Shown: positions 36,001 to 48,716 of the stretch, piece after piece
Layout of the letters: every line of letters begins with the position of its first letter
How positions within the stretch are numbered: the stretch's first letter is position 1
From: Ascidia mentula
Lineage: Eukaryota > Chordata > Ascidiacea > Phlebobranchia > Ascidiidae
Direction: 5' to 3'
DNA: 64,000 nt
Assembly (NCBI GenBank): GCA_947561715.1
Contig: OX387199.1
Coordinates: 21,333,001 to 21,397,000, forward strand
Notes under the pieces: model-generated
Told to the model about the DNA's origin: nothing
Seen by the model: the letters and a program-made list of their open reading frames with translations, nothing else
Database searches by the model: none
Translations under genes and position numbers: made by a program

Positions 36001-37345
36001 TAAATTCAATCCAAACGATCCCTAATAAGAACTGCGTTAAAATGACTTTGGGAGTGACAAAAACTTCACAGTGCCAAGAAATTGTAAACGAGAATTTAGA
36101 AAACCAGCAATTTTCCGATAACGACTTTTTGTTCCTGTCCACCTGCTGACGTTACTGCATACAACGTCATTCTCTGTTAAGCAAAGTGGAGCCTATAATA
36201 CGAATTGTGTAAGCTGCATACAGATGGCCACTGTTTCGACCTATAAGGTTTTATCAGTGCAGCTGGTGTGACTATCAGACGACTTTGCCGACCAAACGGC
36301 CAAGCAAAGACTTCCACTTTGTGGTGACTATACAATCACCGTCATCCGTTGGGCTACTAAACTTGGTGCAACTTGACGGAGAAAACAAGGTGGAAACACT
36401 ATACGCAATAAATTTCCAACCAATAGTGCCGTCAGGCCCCGTGTCACAATAGTCATATGATAAGCAAAGTGGAACCAATAATATGAAGTCTTTGCTTGTT
36501 TAAATTCGTTGTCTGATGCAATTTTTTGTTCTCCTTCACTAACTTGCTAAACTTGTCTATCGAATATTTAAAACAGGGTTGAAAATTAGCGAATCACATC
36601 CACAGTGCACCGCTGTATTGTTACATAACGGATTGTCACAATCTTCGCTAATATCTTTTTTGGGAGTTTCAGGTAATTACCGAGTCTTCGTATACATCCA
36701 AATCGTCGGCTTTTGGAGAATTGTCGTTCGCAAGTTTGTATTTCGTGTAAAATTTGTTAAAGCAAGACATGCATTTCATTGGTAAACTGCATTTAGCATA
36801 TGTGTTTTCTTCTTCCCCTCATAAAAACAGTTATGCTGTGGCCATAGCGCCCTCATGTAGTGAGGTGTCTGATTGTGGCGTAATTTGGGGTTTCCCCATA
36901 TTTTCAGAACAAATCAAACAATGGAATGGTGCGCAAAAGCAAACCTTTCTTGATTTGAAATAAAAGATTAGTTTTCAGTAGAAAATTTATAGAAGTCTGA
37001 CAAAGCGCTATTTAGTTTTATGAAATCTTGAAGACCTAACACATTGGCCAGCTATTTGCGGGTTATTAACCAATCCGATTCGCACTTGTGGCTAAATTCC
37101 ATTTGATTAATAAACAATTAAGTGCTTGTACTTAGCATGTCACTAACTGAACGCGAATTATTTCTGCACGTCCATTTGTATATGGATGTAGTTGCAGTTT
37201 TGTATATTATATAATGGTAACTATGTGATTGTTCATCTGATGATCGAAATGCATTCTGTGGTTGCGGTAGGGTAATTTATGATTATTGATTGGACTATTC
37301 TGTGTGTGAAAGTTGTAGTAGTTGAACAATTGTTTTTTTTTTCAG
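36001..37345. other. Upstream region of GTPase copy 3
   Basis: No exon is firmly supported. The first coding exon of copy 3 may lie here; ATGCATTCTGTGGTTGCG followed by GTAGGG at about 37250 would be in phase but is weak. A short stretch near 36215 (AGATGGCCACTGTTTCGACC) is shared with 6910. Confidence 0.35.
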
Positions 37346-40300
37346 AGCCGTTCCCATGGAGCTGTACAAATATTACGACCAGTTCCTCAACAAGACAACA
37401 TTTATGAAATCGATGAATGTGAACTTGGACGAATATTCGGACAACCAGACGTGGCCAACACACCGGTTGCAATCTATTCAATTGCTGGTATTCTCAGAAA
37501 AGGAAAATCCTTCATGTTGAATTTTTTCCTGCGATACCTTTGGGCCAAGAATAATAACAAAGTAAGTCAGTCTAAAATTTAATTTTATCTTTTTTTTAAT
37601 GTTGTTTCCAACAGTCAGATTCGTGGCTTGATTGTAAAGAAGATAAACTTGTTGAAGGATTTCCATGTCGAGGTGGCTCCGAGGCCCACACACAAGGAAT
37701 ATGGATTTGGGATGAACCTTTTTTTATTGATACACCAAAGACAAAAGTAATATATACAAAGTGAATGTTTAAATATGTGTTTGCAGTGTATCTACATGAT
37801 CTTTTGCAGCCCAAAAACATGCAGTGTTTTTTAGGTGGCTTTGTTTCTTATGGACACCCAAGGGTTGTTTGGCTTGAAGGGCACAGTACAAAACTGTTCC
37901 TTTATATTTGCTCTAAGCACTCTGATGAGCTCGATTCAAATATACAATCTGTCGGGGTTTATAAACGATAGCAGTTTACAATTTCTTCAGGTAAGTGTGT
38001 ATGAGATTTACCTCTGTTAGTCGCAAAGCTTCAGTTGTTACCTAATATGTCAAGTTTATACTCTTTTAAACTGGAGCCTCCACTTTGAATTATAGGTAAC
38101 ACATGTTTAGTTAGGTATCGACTTACTGCTTCCAATAGCCACTTTATACCAGTTTATCTTCTATATGTGAATAACTTTAAGTGCACAATTGTCAATAAAA
38201 CTAGTTTCAAATTGTTTGGACAACTCAATATATAGTTGGAATTTTTGGATTTGCATTTGTTTCTATTTAAGATTCATTACATGCCTTTGGATAATTTAAT
38301 CAGAAAACATTGCATTGTACAAACCACGATTTAATCAGAAAAATGCCCTGCACAACCATTTATGCACTGTAGATGTTTTTTTGAAATAAATTTTGTTTTG
38401 TTTTTTGATAAATTTATTCACTGCACCCAGAGTAACATAGTGCAATTACTTTATAATCATCAAAGAAATTATTGAGGAAATCCTGTTTGCCATGTGATAG
38501 CGTAAATTGTTTTGATTTGAAACTATGAGCCTCATGCAATGCTCACTCTGTAACGTATACTGGTTCGATTCACAAGGCTTAAAAGAATAAACATATTTTG
38601 ATTGGAACGGTTGACTGAAAATATTATATCACTGGAGAAAGTACAAAGAATCCAGGTCTGTTGACCTGAGGCATATTTACCTAAAAACTTACAATAAACT
38701 AAAGTTCACCTAGGAACTCTATGCTTAACCAAACGGTAAGCGGTACCTACTGCGGCATACTTTGCGATAGCATGATTGATTAAATTCACTGATATTATCA
38801 TGTAATAATTAAATCACATTTGACAGCTTTTCACAGAACATTCTAAAAGTGGTAATTTACAGAATATTTTAAAAGTGGAAAATGCCGATGCCCTGTCTTT
38901 ACATAAGATCTTGAGAATGAACAACACTGCCAGTCCAAAGCCCATCTTTCAGGTTTGGGATTTTATTTTATGTCACATAAAACTGTGCAAATCTGCCTCT
39001 CTTTAACGAAATTCTCTCTTTACGTCACTCTTTTTTCTAGAGTATACCTAAGTTTAATTATATTTCAAGCACTTGATGTTTCTTATTCGTGATTGGGGAG
39101 ACCCAGATTACGAATTGGGTTTCAATGGTGGTGAGAAATATCTTCAGAATGTCTCGCACCACATTGAAAAAAAATCAAAAGCTGATTCAGTTTGGAAGGG
39201 GTTGCGTGGTAATTTTGAAAACATCTCTTGTTGTTTGATGCCATATCCAGGAAGACGTGTGTCTCAGAGAAAAAGAAACTCAGATGAACTTCAAATGAAA
39301 GGTTAATTGTAAAATAACTTGTCACACGAAATAAAATACAATTTACTGATGTTATTACTTATGCAACCATTGTTTTCTCTATCTGTCACAGATTTAGATG
39401 AGGATTTTCTTGAAACAATCAATTCAGCTGTGAAAAAACTATTTTCGAGAGAACAAGTTGTGATAAAAAAAGTCAACGGCAATCCAATTACAGGAACTGA
39501 TCTTATTAATTTAAGCTTGTCTTACTTCAAAGCACTGAACAACGGAAAAATGCCTGATGCTAAGGCGATAGCACAGGTAATAACTTTGATTGCACAAACC
39601 AACATAAAAATGAAAATATACAACAAATGATGTTATTTATAATTTAATACTTAACAAACAAACTGTGTTTGTTGTTTGTTCAGTAACTTTTCTTTTTGAC
39701 AAGTTAGATATTTTATGACATGCTTGTTTCAATACAAAACTTAACTGCTCAAAAAGTGTTAACCCTTTACTTTGTTTGGGTGGTAACTTTTTTTGTAAAA
39801 AACATGTTAGAAGAATTCTAGCCATACTGTTGTTAACCTTGTCATGTTTCAAATAAAAAAACACGTGAGTTGTGTTCCTATGTTAGAAGAATACAATAAA
39901 AAAGTTTTTGAAACTTCTCTTGTGTGTTTAGGTACAAGCAGAATACATTACTGAACAACTCATTCAAGAATGCATTAATACCTATAAACAACAAATGAAA
40001 AAAGTAACTTCCAAATGACTTTTGTTTATTCATTTGCTAAAACAATGTATAACACACATGTTTTTCTTGCAGTTTTGTGAAGATGGATGTTATAGCCAAA
40101 CTCACTTTGAACAAGAACACAAACATTTAAAAGCAGAAGTTCTGAAAAATTTTAACAGCAAGTCAAATTTTGGCGATGTTGAGTTGCTTTCCCAGTACCG
40201 CAAATGTTTGGATAAAAACATGGACTTACAGTTTGCCTTGTTGAAACAAATCAATGAAGCGAAACTGGTGTGAGAAACTTATGTAACCATTGGTTGTGAC

Positions 40301-43300
40301 GTTGGCAATAATGTACTAAATTTAAGTTCTTTTGTACATAGTAAACCAGTAAGTAAGACTGCTGAAAATTTAATATACAAACTTAGTGTAAAGCAGAATT
40401 GGTAGCAATGATTGCCAACTCCAAGTTAAACACATGTTGCTTATGCAGTATATTGCACCAGGAATGTAGTAGATCTGACAAGCTTGAATGTACCATTTAA
40501 GAAAAGTTTAAAAAGTTTAAATTGTCCCTAAAAGTTTTGAGAAATCCTAAAGTCGGTCACATCTAACATGAATGACTAAAATTACCAATCTAGATGCAAG
40601 CAGAAAACACAAGTGTGGCTTTAAAAGCCACAGAAGAAAGCATAAATATTTACAAGATACGAATGGACAAGGTAAGTTATAAATAATTCTTTCAATCATC
40701 AAAGATCTGATTCTAAACTTACTGCAGTTTTGCAAAGAACAATGTCGCAGTCAACCCTCCATCAAGGGGGAACATTACATTTTAAAAGCAGAAGCTCGGC
40801 GAAACTTTGAGAGCAAACTAAATTTTGGCAATAGTGACTTGGTTGCAAAGTACTTGAAACACTTGGATGAAAACCTGGACAAGGAGTTTCTTGTGTATGA
40901 ACAAAAGAATGAGGAATATTTGGTGAGTAAACTTCTGTTTCATTTGAAATAATGTGCTAATGGAATGGGACATGAAGTAGTGCGATTTAGCAAAATATGT
41001 GTCTAAGTTTATTCTTTCAAAAATTGAGATTTTTTTCCAAGAGTTTAAAAGTGAAAATTATTTTTAGCAACATTGGCAAAACATTTTGTGTAAAGCCAAA
41101 GAAGATACCAAAAAACACTACAACCAGAATATGCATAAAGTAAGATTTTTTTCCCATCAGAAACTGTTTATTGTCATAAAGGAATTTTTTTCAGGCACTC
41201 AATGAACAATATTTGGATGAAACTCAGTTTGAATTGGTTGAAAGGCGGTGCCAAGAAAGGTCGTTTCAATTTTACAATGAAATGACAAAAAACTTTCCGT
41301 CTGGATTTGATCTTAAACCTGACTGTAAAATTAGGGATTGGTTGACTGAGCTTGGTCAAGACTTTTTGAAAGAAAACACAAGAAGTCTTGTAAGTAATTG
41401 CCCACTTGACACTTGTTAAAGTTGTAAATTAACAGTGAAAAGTTATCAAAGGTGTTAGCAAGGTAGTCATGAATATTGGCATTCTCACAACTGTCAAAAA
41501 TATGAAAGCATAATGTAGATTATTCCAAGCATGTTTGTTCAGAAACTGAATGAAAAAACAACCCAAACCGAGAAAGTGCAAAGTTTCCATAACTAATTAG
41601 ATTCCTATTTACAATTTGTGGTACAAGAACATTGGTCGGTGTTGAGAATGAAACATGCCTATGGCCCACTAATGACTATACTGGGTTTTATAAATTTAAA
41701 TGTTATGTAATAAAACCAAATCTTAAATCTGGAATTTAAGAAAAAAAGAAAGACTTTTTAGAAAATGACTTTTGAAAGTTATAAAATTCACCAAATACTT
41801 AATTTTTCAGAAACAAAGAGAATATAAAGTAATGCAGACAAAGTCATCAGTGGTTGGTGTGGAAGGTGGCAAACTTGAAGTGATGGGTTGCGTTGTTGAT
41901 ATTCCTCCCAATGCACTTGATACAGATGCTAAAATTTGTCTACGTAGCTACTATGGAAATACGAAGCACAGTGTATGTGGTTGCATATTTTCATTAAAAA
42001 CAAACATTGAAGAACGCTCTTGTCCATGTCTTATTTGTTTTCATTGGATATTATTTTATTTAACAAGCTCGTATTAGTTTTTTTCTCTTGTATAAACAAT
42101 TAATACTTGTTTTGATCAATACCAGAAAATTATCAAATAATTGACTATAATTGGCAAGCAGATATGAATGATCATCATTTACTTTATTTCACAGAAAGAA
42201 ATTACTCCAGTGTTGTATTGTGGACCAAGTGGGTTAAAGTTCACCAAAGATGTCACCATCACTTTACCAACATGCTTTTTGTGTGAAGATCCTCCCCAAC
42301 CAGTTGTGGTAAGAGCAATTGCTTTTACTTTGTATGGCAAAAGCCAGCGTGTAGATTCAGATTTAAATAGTTACTGACCTAATAAATTTTAAACTGTTTC
42401 TGTATAACATATGCTGTAAATAATGTTGCCATTATACTCAATGTAAAGGTTGAAACAAGCCATGATGGAAAAACATGGAAAGATTACAAAAGTTTGACCT
42501 ATAGTGGTGAGGGAGAGTTTAAATTTGAAGTTACTCATTTCACTTGGTGAGCGTAACATTAGATAAAGTTAAAGACATATTTTTAATTTGTGTCGTACTT
42601 TAGGTTTCGTGTGGTCAGCAAGAAACTATCAAATTTGTCAAAGCAGAAAATGGTATTGGTTGGATTTTCAGAAAAGGAAAATTGTGACTTGGTAAAAAGA
42701 TCATGGAAATTTCTCATTTGTGACAGACTGAAATTTAACCTCATTTCAAATCCCACTTTGAAATTTTTGTTTGGTTTTCCATTGAGGTAATAAATCACAT
42801 CATGGTTTTTAATTTTATCGTTTTGCAAAGCTTTAAGGTCTTGATCTCCTCTTGCATGTCCGGTGTTCTTTAAAAAAAGGCATTTTATATTTGAAGCTTT
42901 AAAGTAGTGTCAACAAAGTTAACAAATCTACTGTAATTATTTGAAACTTTTAATTAAAAGTCACCTTAGTTACTAAAAGATTAAATATCCCACATCTGAT
43001 ACAATATTCACAGCAACTTAATCTAATACAATTTTAAGCAATATTTTTGAAACATTACCCTTTTCAGTAAATGGTCTAAGTTTGACATAGCTATTGTAAA
43101 ATTTCATTAAATTTCTGTACATGCTTGTGTTAATTTGATCACTAGATCGAATCAAAATGAAGCAACGCTGACACTTGAAAGTGAAAGTGGTCGAGTTACC
43201 TTTGATCAGAATGACATCAAGTTGAAAAACATTTTCCTGAACAATTTGGAAAAACTCAAAGTTGTTTTCAATTTTGCTCCACATAATGGTGATGAAATAG

Positions 43301-44009
43301 TTGACCTTAAACTGGATTTGAATGGAAAGTTTTACAAAACAAACTTTAAAGTAAAAGTTGAAATAACAGACAAACAACAAGAAGTAAGTTGGAAAATAAT
43401 CTCTGTAGCACTCTATAGAAACATGCAAGTTTCTACATATGTACATTTGTATCCAGGAAGAGAAAAAACAGCAATCTGATTCAAAAAATGACAGGCTACA
43501 TCAAGCAAGTATGATAAAGTATATATTTTAGTTTATGGGTGTATTTCATTCTTGTAAAATGTGATATTCAGATACTCTGTTCTCTGCCAACACATTTTAC
43601 AACCCAAACATTCATATAGCAGGAGGCTCAATTAACAAAACGAATAATTAACAACTGACGTCTACTAGGCTTTAATAAGGTTTGTAAGGCTGAAATACAC
43701 TTGTATGAAACATAATTCTACAAAAACAGTTTAATTTTACTTGACACAATATAAATTGAAGCTGCATGAACAATAAAAAAATCTTATAGGCATTGAGTTG
43801 AATAATTTCCATAATATTGTTTTGTTCTAGCCTAGCTTGTCTCTAAAAATATGCTATTTGCAAGTAACAAAAAAAATTTGGATTTTTGTGAAAAAAATAG
43901 CACTGTATGATTATCCTGGTTAAATGTGCATAATAAATAAAATTGGCACATATAGATATTTTGAAGATTGTCACGTAATAAATCTTATTGTTTTTCAGAA
44001 CAAATGTAG
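37346..44009 (+). CDS. Atlastin/GBP-like GTPase fused to ZU5-UPA (copy 3)
   Basis: Exons: 37346-37561, 37615-37746, 37835-37990, 38827-38952, 39070-39301, 39392-39576, 39932-40003, 40073-40267, 40594-40671, 40728-40922, 41068-41139, 41195-41389, 41811-41972, 42195-42308, 42449-42546, 42604-42786, 43146-43383, 43457-43508, 43999-44009. Together they total 2712 nt, one open frame of 903 residues; the first exon with ATG is missing. The G domain is intact: [33 protein letters not shown]. Three helical modules follow; the first two (72+195 and 78+195 nt exons) are recent duplicates. Then comes a ZU5 domain ([37 protein letters not shown]) and a UPA-like beta domain starting at THFTWFRVV. The HF-T step sits where NLRP1, CARD8 and PIDD self-cleave at HF-S. 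No death domain or CARD follows; the tail is Gln/Lys-rich. Known atlastins and GBPs do not carry ZU5-UPA to my knowledge. Confidence 0.82.
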
Positions 44010-44685
44010 GCAACAATTAAGGCGAAGGCAAAGAAAGGTAAATTCGAACCAAAACGAACCATCAGTAACGAAAAAATATAAAGCACTTCAAATCAATATG
44101 TACAAAAATACAAAGCACTTCAATGCCTTGTTAATCTATTCTGCATGTCATTCCCCATTCTATTGCAATCACTATGGGTTGTCCCACCTCTTAAACTTTA
44201 TATCATAAGAATGGAAACGTTGATTTTAGTCAAAATATTTCTGGCATCTTTCCTATGAAAGACAAATATACTCTAAAGCAAGCACTGTCTAAGAAACACT
44301 GAAAAGTTTAGACATAGAAAAAATTGGTGTTGGTGTTTTGCACAACGATTCCATTCTTGTAATAATTTTTTTTGCAAATGTACATATTCTCTATTTCATA
44401 TCTTTGCACTTTTTTTATACGTTTTCAAACATACTTTGTTTTTGGAACTTTGTTGTCCTCCTGTTGGTGCTCAGCAGTTTACCTGTGCAATGTATACAAA
44501 AGTTGTTTGTTTATTATCCAGTTTGTTTTATTGAAATTGCCTTTGTGGTCTTTTCGTGCCCTTCGTGACTTTCATGTATGTTAATCGTGTTTATTGATTT
44601 GATTTTGTGAAAGCCGTAGATTGTAGTTTCGCTAATATAGATTTATAAACGCCTACAACGATGGTCGCAGTTGGCAACGCTCGAG
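44010..44685. other. 3' flank of GTPase copy 3
   Basis: AT-rich; an alternative longer reading of the last exon runs on to 44208 but looks non-coding. Nothing else is recognised. Confidence 0.35.
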
Positions 44686-45075
44686 GACGCATATTGGTAT
44701 TTCTGTGAAAATAAGTTTCGGTGGTGGGAAATGCCCAACGTGTGGACCTTTGTCACAACGGAAGGGCACGCAACAGAGCAAACCAGTGATGCATGGGGGT
44801 GTATTGTGCATTCGAATAAGCGCACATGCGTTGTCATGGCGAATTTTTAGGGTGTTCGGTGCAGTTTAGTGGGGTTTGGGGCTATTTCAATTAGGTAGTT
44901 ACTTGCTGGTGGGTGCTGATAAACATTTGGTGAAAATGTAGCTCAAAATTTAGGCTATATTTGTGGGAAGATGTATTGTTTACGGTAGCCGATTATTCGT
45001 GATTTTATGAAACATCAATCCCAGTTCTACAAATGTTGATCAAAATTATAGTCTCTGGACAAATTGTTTAGCTAC
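44686..45075. repeat. Interspersed repeat family A, second copy
   Basis: Aligns end to end with 8717-9115 in the same orientation (GGACGCATATTGGTATTTCT; TCAATTAGGTAGTTACTTGC). Confidence 0.55.
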
Positions 45076-45691
45076 CCCCCTGGTTAGTCAATATTTTGCT
45101 AAAAAAACAACAATTAATGGTACTGGATTTTGCAAAAAAATTAATTATTTAACTGACCTGTCATTTGCATTTTTGTGGTAGTTTTAAGGTAAGTCTTTGC
45201 ATAACCTCCCCGTGTGCTTTGTTAATGCAGCTGCAATCAATTTTTCTCAGTTAAGCAATAGTAGCCCCCAAATAGATTTTTTAACCTCAGAGTCTACTAT
45301 TTGTGCATCGTAGTCTTTTTCTTTGATTTTCTTTGGTAATAAGCACCCCTGCTATAAAGCTATCATCAGGACCAAAAGACGTGTATTGGGCAGCGCATTC
45401 AATACAAATTAACTGGAAACAAAGTAAAAAATATACAGCTGATACGAAACATACAAAGCCTACATCACCAGGTGATTAACGAAATCGTACAATGATAAGA
45501 AGTATTCGTTTGGTGAGCAGTGGCAAATCGTTATTATACACGTGAAATGACGATATTCATATAAAATGCAACAAGGAAAATCATAAACACTACAGTTTTA
45601 TCTCATGTAATACTCTGTACAGTTTTGTACGTTCTGCATGACAAAGCGGCTCCTGTGTTTGTTTCGTACAAACGAGATTGTTAAAGGATCG
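45076..45691. other. Intergenic stretch
   Basis: No gene or repeat family recognised. It is the 3' flank of gene C, which is transcribed from the minus strand. Confidence 0.35.
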
Positions 45692-47502
45692 TTAGCAAAC
45701 ACATTGAAACTGATCAATCTCAACATACAGGTTGTAGTCCATCTGTGAGCGTTGTTCACTTAACTCCCTTAGTTTATCTTTGCAAGCTTTCTCCAATTGA
45801 AATTTTTCGATCGATGATCGATCGACGCATCTTTCATACAATTCTATTGCTCTGTTCAAACTTTGCTCAGCTTTCTCATAGAAATCATAACAATTGTAAT
45901 CAGGCTCTCCGAGTTTCCGATCTTTGACTTTAGGCCTACCTGATCTTACTGAAGTTTGGATCATTTTAGTGTAAACATCTCCTTGTAATTCATGACTCCG
46001 AGCGAGTATGGAAAGATCTTCAACTCTGCGGGTGGCGTTGGTCGCAATTGTCGCCAGCGTCGCTTCTGCTTTGATGAGGTCACCCAACATAAACTCAACG
46101 TGACCAACACAATATAAACACTCGGTTTCAACAAGTGCTTTAACATCTTCGTTCAATGAACCGATCGTTCGCAATTTACTGGTGGATCTTATCATAAATG
46201 GAAGGATTATGGTTCTGGCCATGTCCTTCGTGGTCTGGTTTTTGGTAAACAGCTCCACCAACACTACCAACTCATTTAAACACCCCTGAATCCCGCCTAC
46301 AGCATTCTTTCGATCATCTAACTTGTCGAAACTTTGAAGTGCCACGATACAAAATATGGCCGCATCTGCATATTTTTCGTTTGCTCGTTCCTGCATTGAA
46401 AACTCCAACAAATGCTGACAAGTTGTTTCTGTCACCTGAAATTCCACCTTCGGTTTTTCGTACTTGTCGTGTTCTTCTTTGGACTTACATATTTCTCTCG
46501 CCATGTAAGAGGTGTATTTTTCCGTTTCCATTTTGTTTCCTCTGTTGAAGCTGTCTTTCGCTAGACCCCGAACCTTCAGAAGTTGCGAAAGCGTGTTGTG
46601 CAAGTTTAAATCTGAAATAACTGCTGTGTTTATCTCATTGTGTAATTAACTTAACATAATAATTCTATCGAACCTCTTTTTTTAAAGAAGGATTCCAACC
46701 TTTTCTTGTAGTTGCAACTTTTGTAAGCCACACTTGCCTCGGCTGTTTATAAAATAAACTTTAGCGACTACTGAGTTGCGTAAGCCATAGCAAATAATAC
46801 AAGACAAAAATGTCAAAGAGGATTCGTGTCTTGTATTGTAAAGATTTTTTGTACCTGTGAAGATTGCTTTGTCGTTCATTTTCTTCTGGGCTATGTATTC
46901 ATAAACCGGTACACTGACATTTGGGGTCTTACGTGTTGTTTTCTCTGCGCAAAACAGGCTTTTATAACAAAATTCCAGTAACAAAACGCTTTGAAACTGT
47001 GTAGGTTGTTGTAATTGTATACCATTGAAGGTTGTAGCAGTCAATCACAACTATGACGTAATAGTATCGTCACAATGTCAAAGAGTTATCCTAAGTTTGT
47101 ATACACATAGATTTTATATCAAGGGGAAATGTCAGTATATGGACGTTTAAACCTTGCACAACAAAACTCGTTGAGTCCATAAGTCAAAAATTATCATGGT
47201 AAGAGCAAACGTTTCGCAACTTTGCGTGCAAACCGCTTTGTTTACTTCACTGAAATTTCCCTACTTGTTGGAACAAGCTATTGACACACAGCTTGTGTTA
47301 GGTGATAGCTGGGCTTGTCAGGGAACAAAACTATGTGTTTATCTACACAACTATGTGCTGCAACACTATATGCCAAATATTAAATTAAAATATCTTCATT
47401 TAAGAAAAATACAAATCTCCCATGAATAAAAAAAACGTGTGAATGTCCAGAAAAAGTTTTGAGCAGAAATTTTGTACCAAGGTGTTCGTAGGTGTCGTCC
47501 AT
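45692..47502 (-). CDS. Short TPR-like protein with Tyr motif (gene C)
   Basis: Three exons in phase 1, 47502-47478, 46944-46855 and 46611-45692, give 344 residues from MDDTYEHL to stop. After a short N-terminal part with PVYEYIAQKK (YEYI, a possible SH2-docking or Tyr-phosphorylation site) comes a helical domain of about 300 residues with TPR-like pairs (YADAAIFCIVALQSFDKL; LGDLIKAEATLATIATNA; AEQSLNRAIELYERCVD). It is a paralogue of the 3' end of gene B and shares ERANEKYADAAIF and GDLIKAEATLATI. A further possible exon upstream at 47803-47763 (DEIEDDNICEEPQQ) does not join in phase, so this start may be an internal one. The function is unknown; an adaptor role is inference. Confidence 0.7.
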
Positions 47503-48716
47503 ATTGCTGTTTTACTCCTGGTAAAAAAGAAATGTATATTTATTAGTTTCAATATGTTTTGAAATAGTGGTAGTTGCACACCGTAAAGTTACGTTTCTCG
47601 TTTTATCTGAAAGTTAAAAATACTGAATCAAGTTGGACTTGGTTGAAACCGCACGGTTACGAAGAATTACCGATAAACTAAATTGTTTACAGTTGGAAAA
47701 ATCCCCATATTTTATGCAGAAGTCAAGATTTATTTATTAAGTTTTTTTTTCTTGTTGTTTACCTGCTGGGGTTCTTCACAAATGTTGTCGTCTTCTATTT
47801 CATCTGTCCAGAAAGCTACTTTTGTTCAGAAGGTTAAAAAATAATTTCTAAATTTCAAAAATCCTGAACTGCATTCAGATGGAAGCACACACACACATCT
47901 GTTAATTGTATGAAAGAACTACTGATTTAATATTTGAAGTAGGCTAACAGACGTGTTGCAAAGGTTAATTTCATATCTAGTAAAAGGCACGTGCACTGAA
48001 CAAAGAGCAACTAACTTGGTTGCGGCAACCAACTGTTAGTCAATATCAATGTGAAAGCAAACATTCCGCAATGAACTGCGTGATCACAAATCGACTCGTT
48101 TACTTTGCTTTGAGTTCAGTAAACGCATACAGACAAATTCACAAATTCAATTCAGTCTATTTATTTTTTGGTCATCATTGCATACATTTTGCACGTAAGA
48201 ATTTTTATACAAAAGAGAAAATCGATACAATTGATAAAGGCGTTGAAACGTAAAAACGAAGGTAACGTTTCTGCATCAGTGCTAAACATAGAGGGCGCTA
48301 TGGTGCTAAACTTTTAGGGGTATTCCCTAAATAGTGACAAAAACATAAGAGAACGTTGTTTGTTTGTTTTTGTTTGTCACTGGAAATATGCCACACGAAA
48401 CACGTGCAAAAATGTATTGGATAAAATTTTGAAAAAATGTGCAATTCTGTTAGTCATGTATTCTTTTTATGCCCGCAACTAGTTTTTTATTTGCCTCGAG
48501 CATTTATGAGGCTTTATATAAAGAAGTGTTATTAATCAGGCTAATCATAAAATAGTTGATTGTGCAGCATTTACATACATTCAGGACAAGTAAAGATTTT
48601 TTACCAACCAGAGTTTCGTAACCTATCAAATTGCCAACTACATCCCTGGATATGTGTTACAAAGGCACAGTAGCCTAATGCTGTAACTGCCAATAAGTAG
48701 GCTAATTATCGGCAAA
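47503..48716. other. Region between gene C and sulfotransferase
   Basis: One possible minus-strand microexon at 47803-47763 (acceptor and donor present, acidic). A stretch near 47196-47330, inside the neighbouring intron region, resembles 54850-54970. No other feature is seen. Confidence 0.35.

Noticed and set aside
37250-37267. First exon of GTPase copy 3 (MHSVVA before GTAGGG)
   Set aside because: Phase fits but there is no similarity to the MSSAEG start of the paralogues and the donor is weak; kept only as a possibility.
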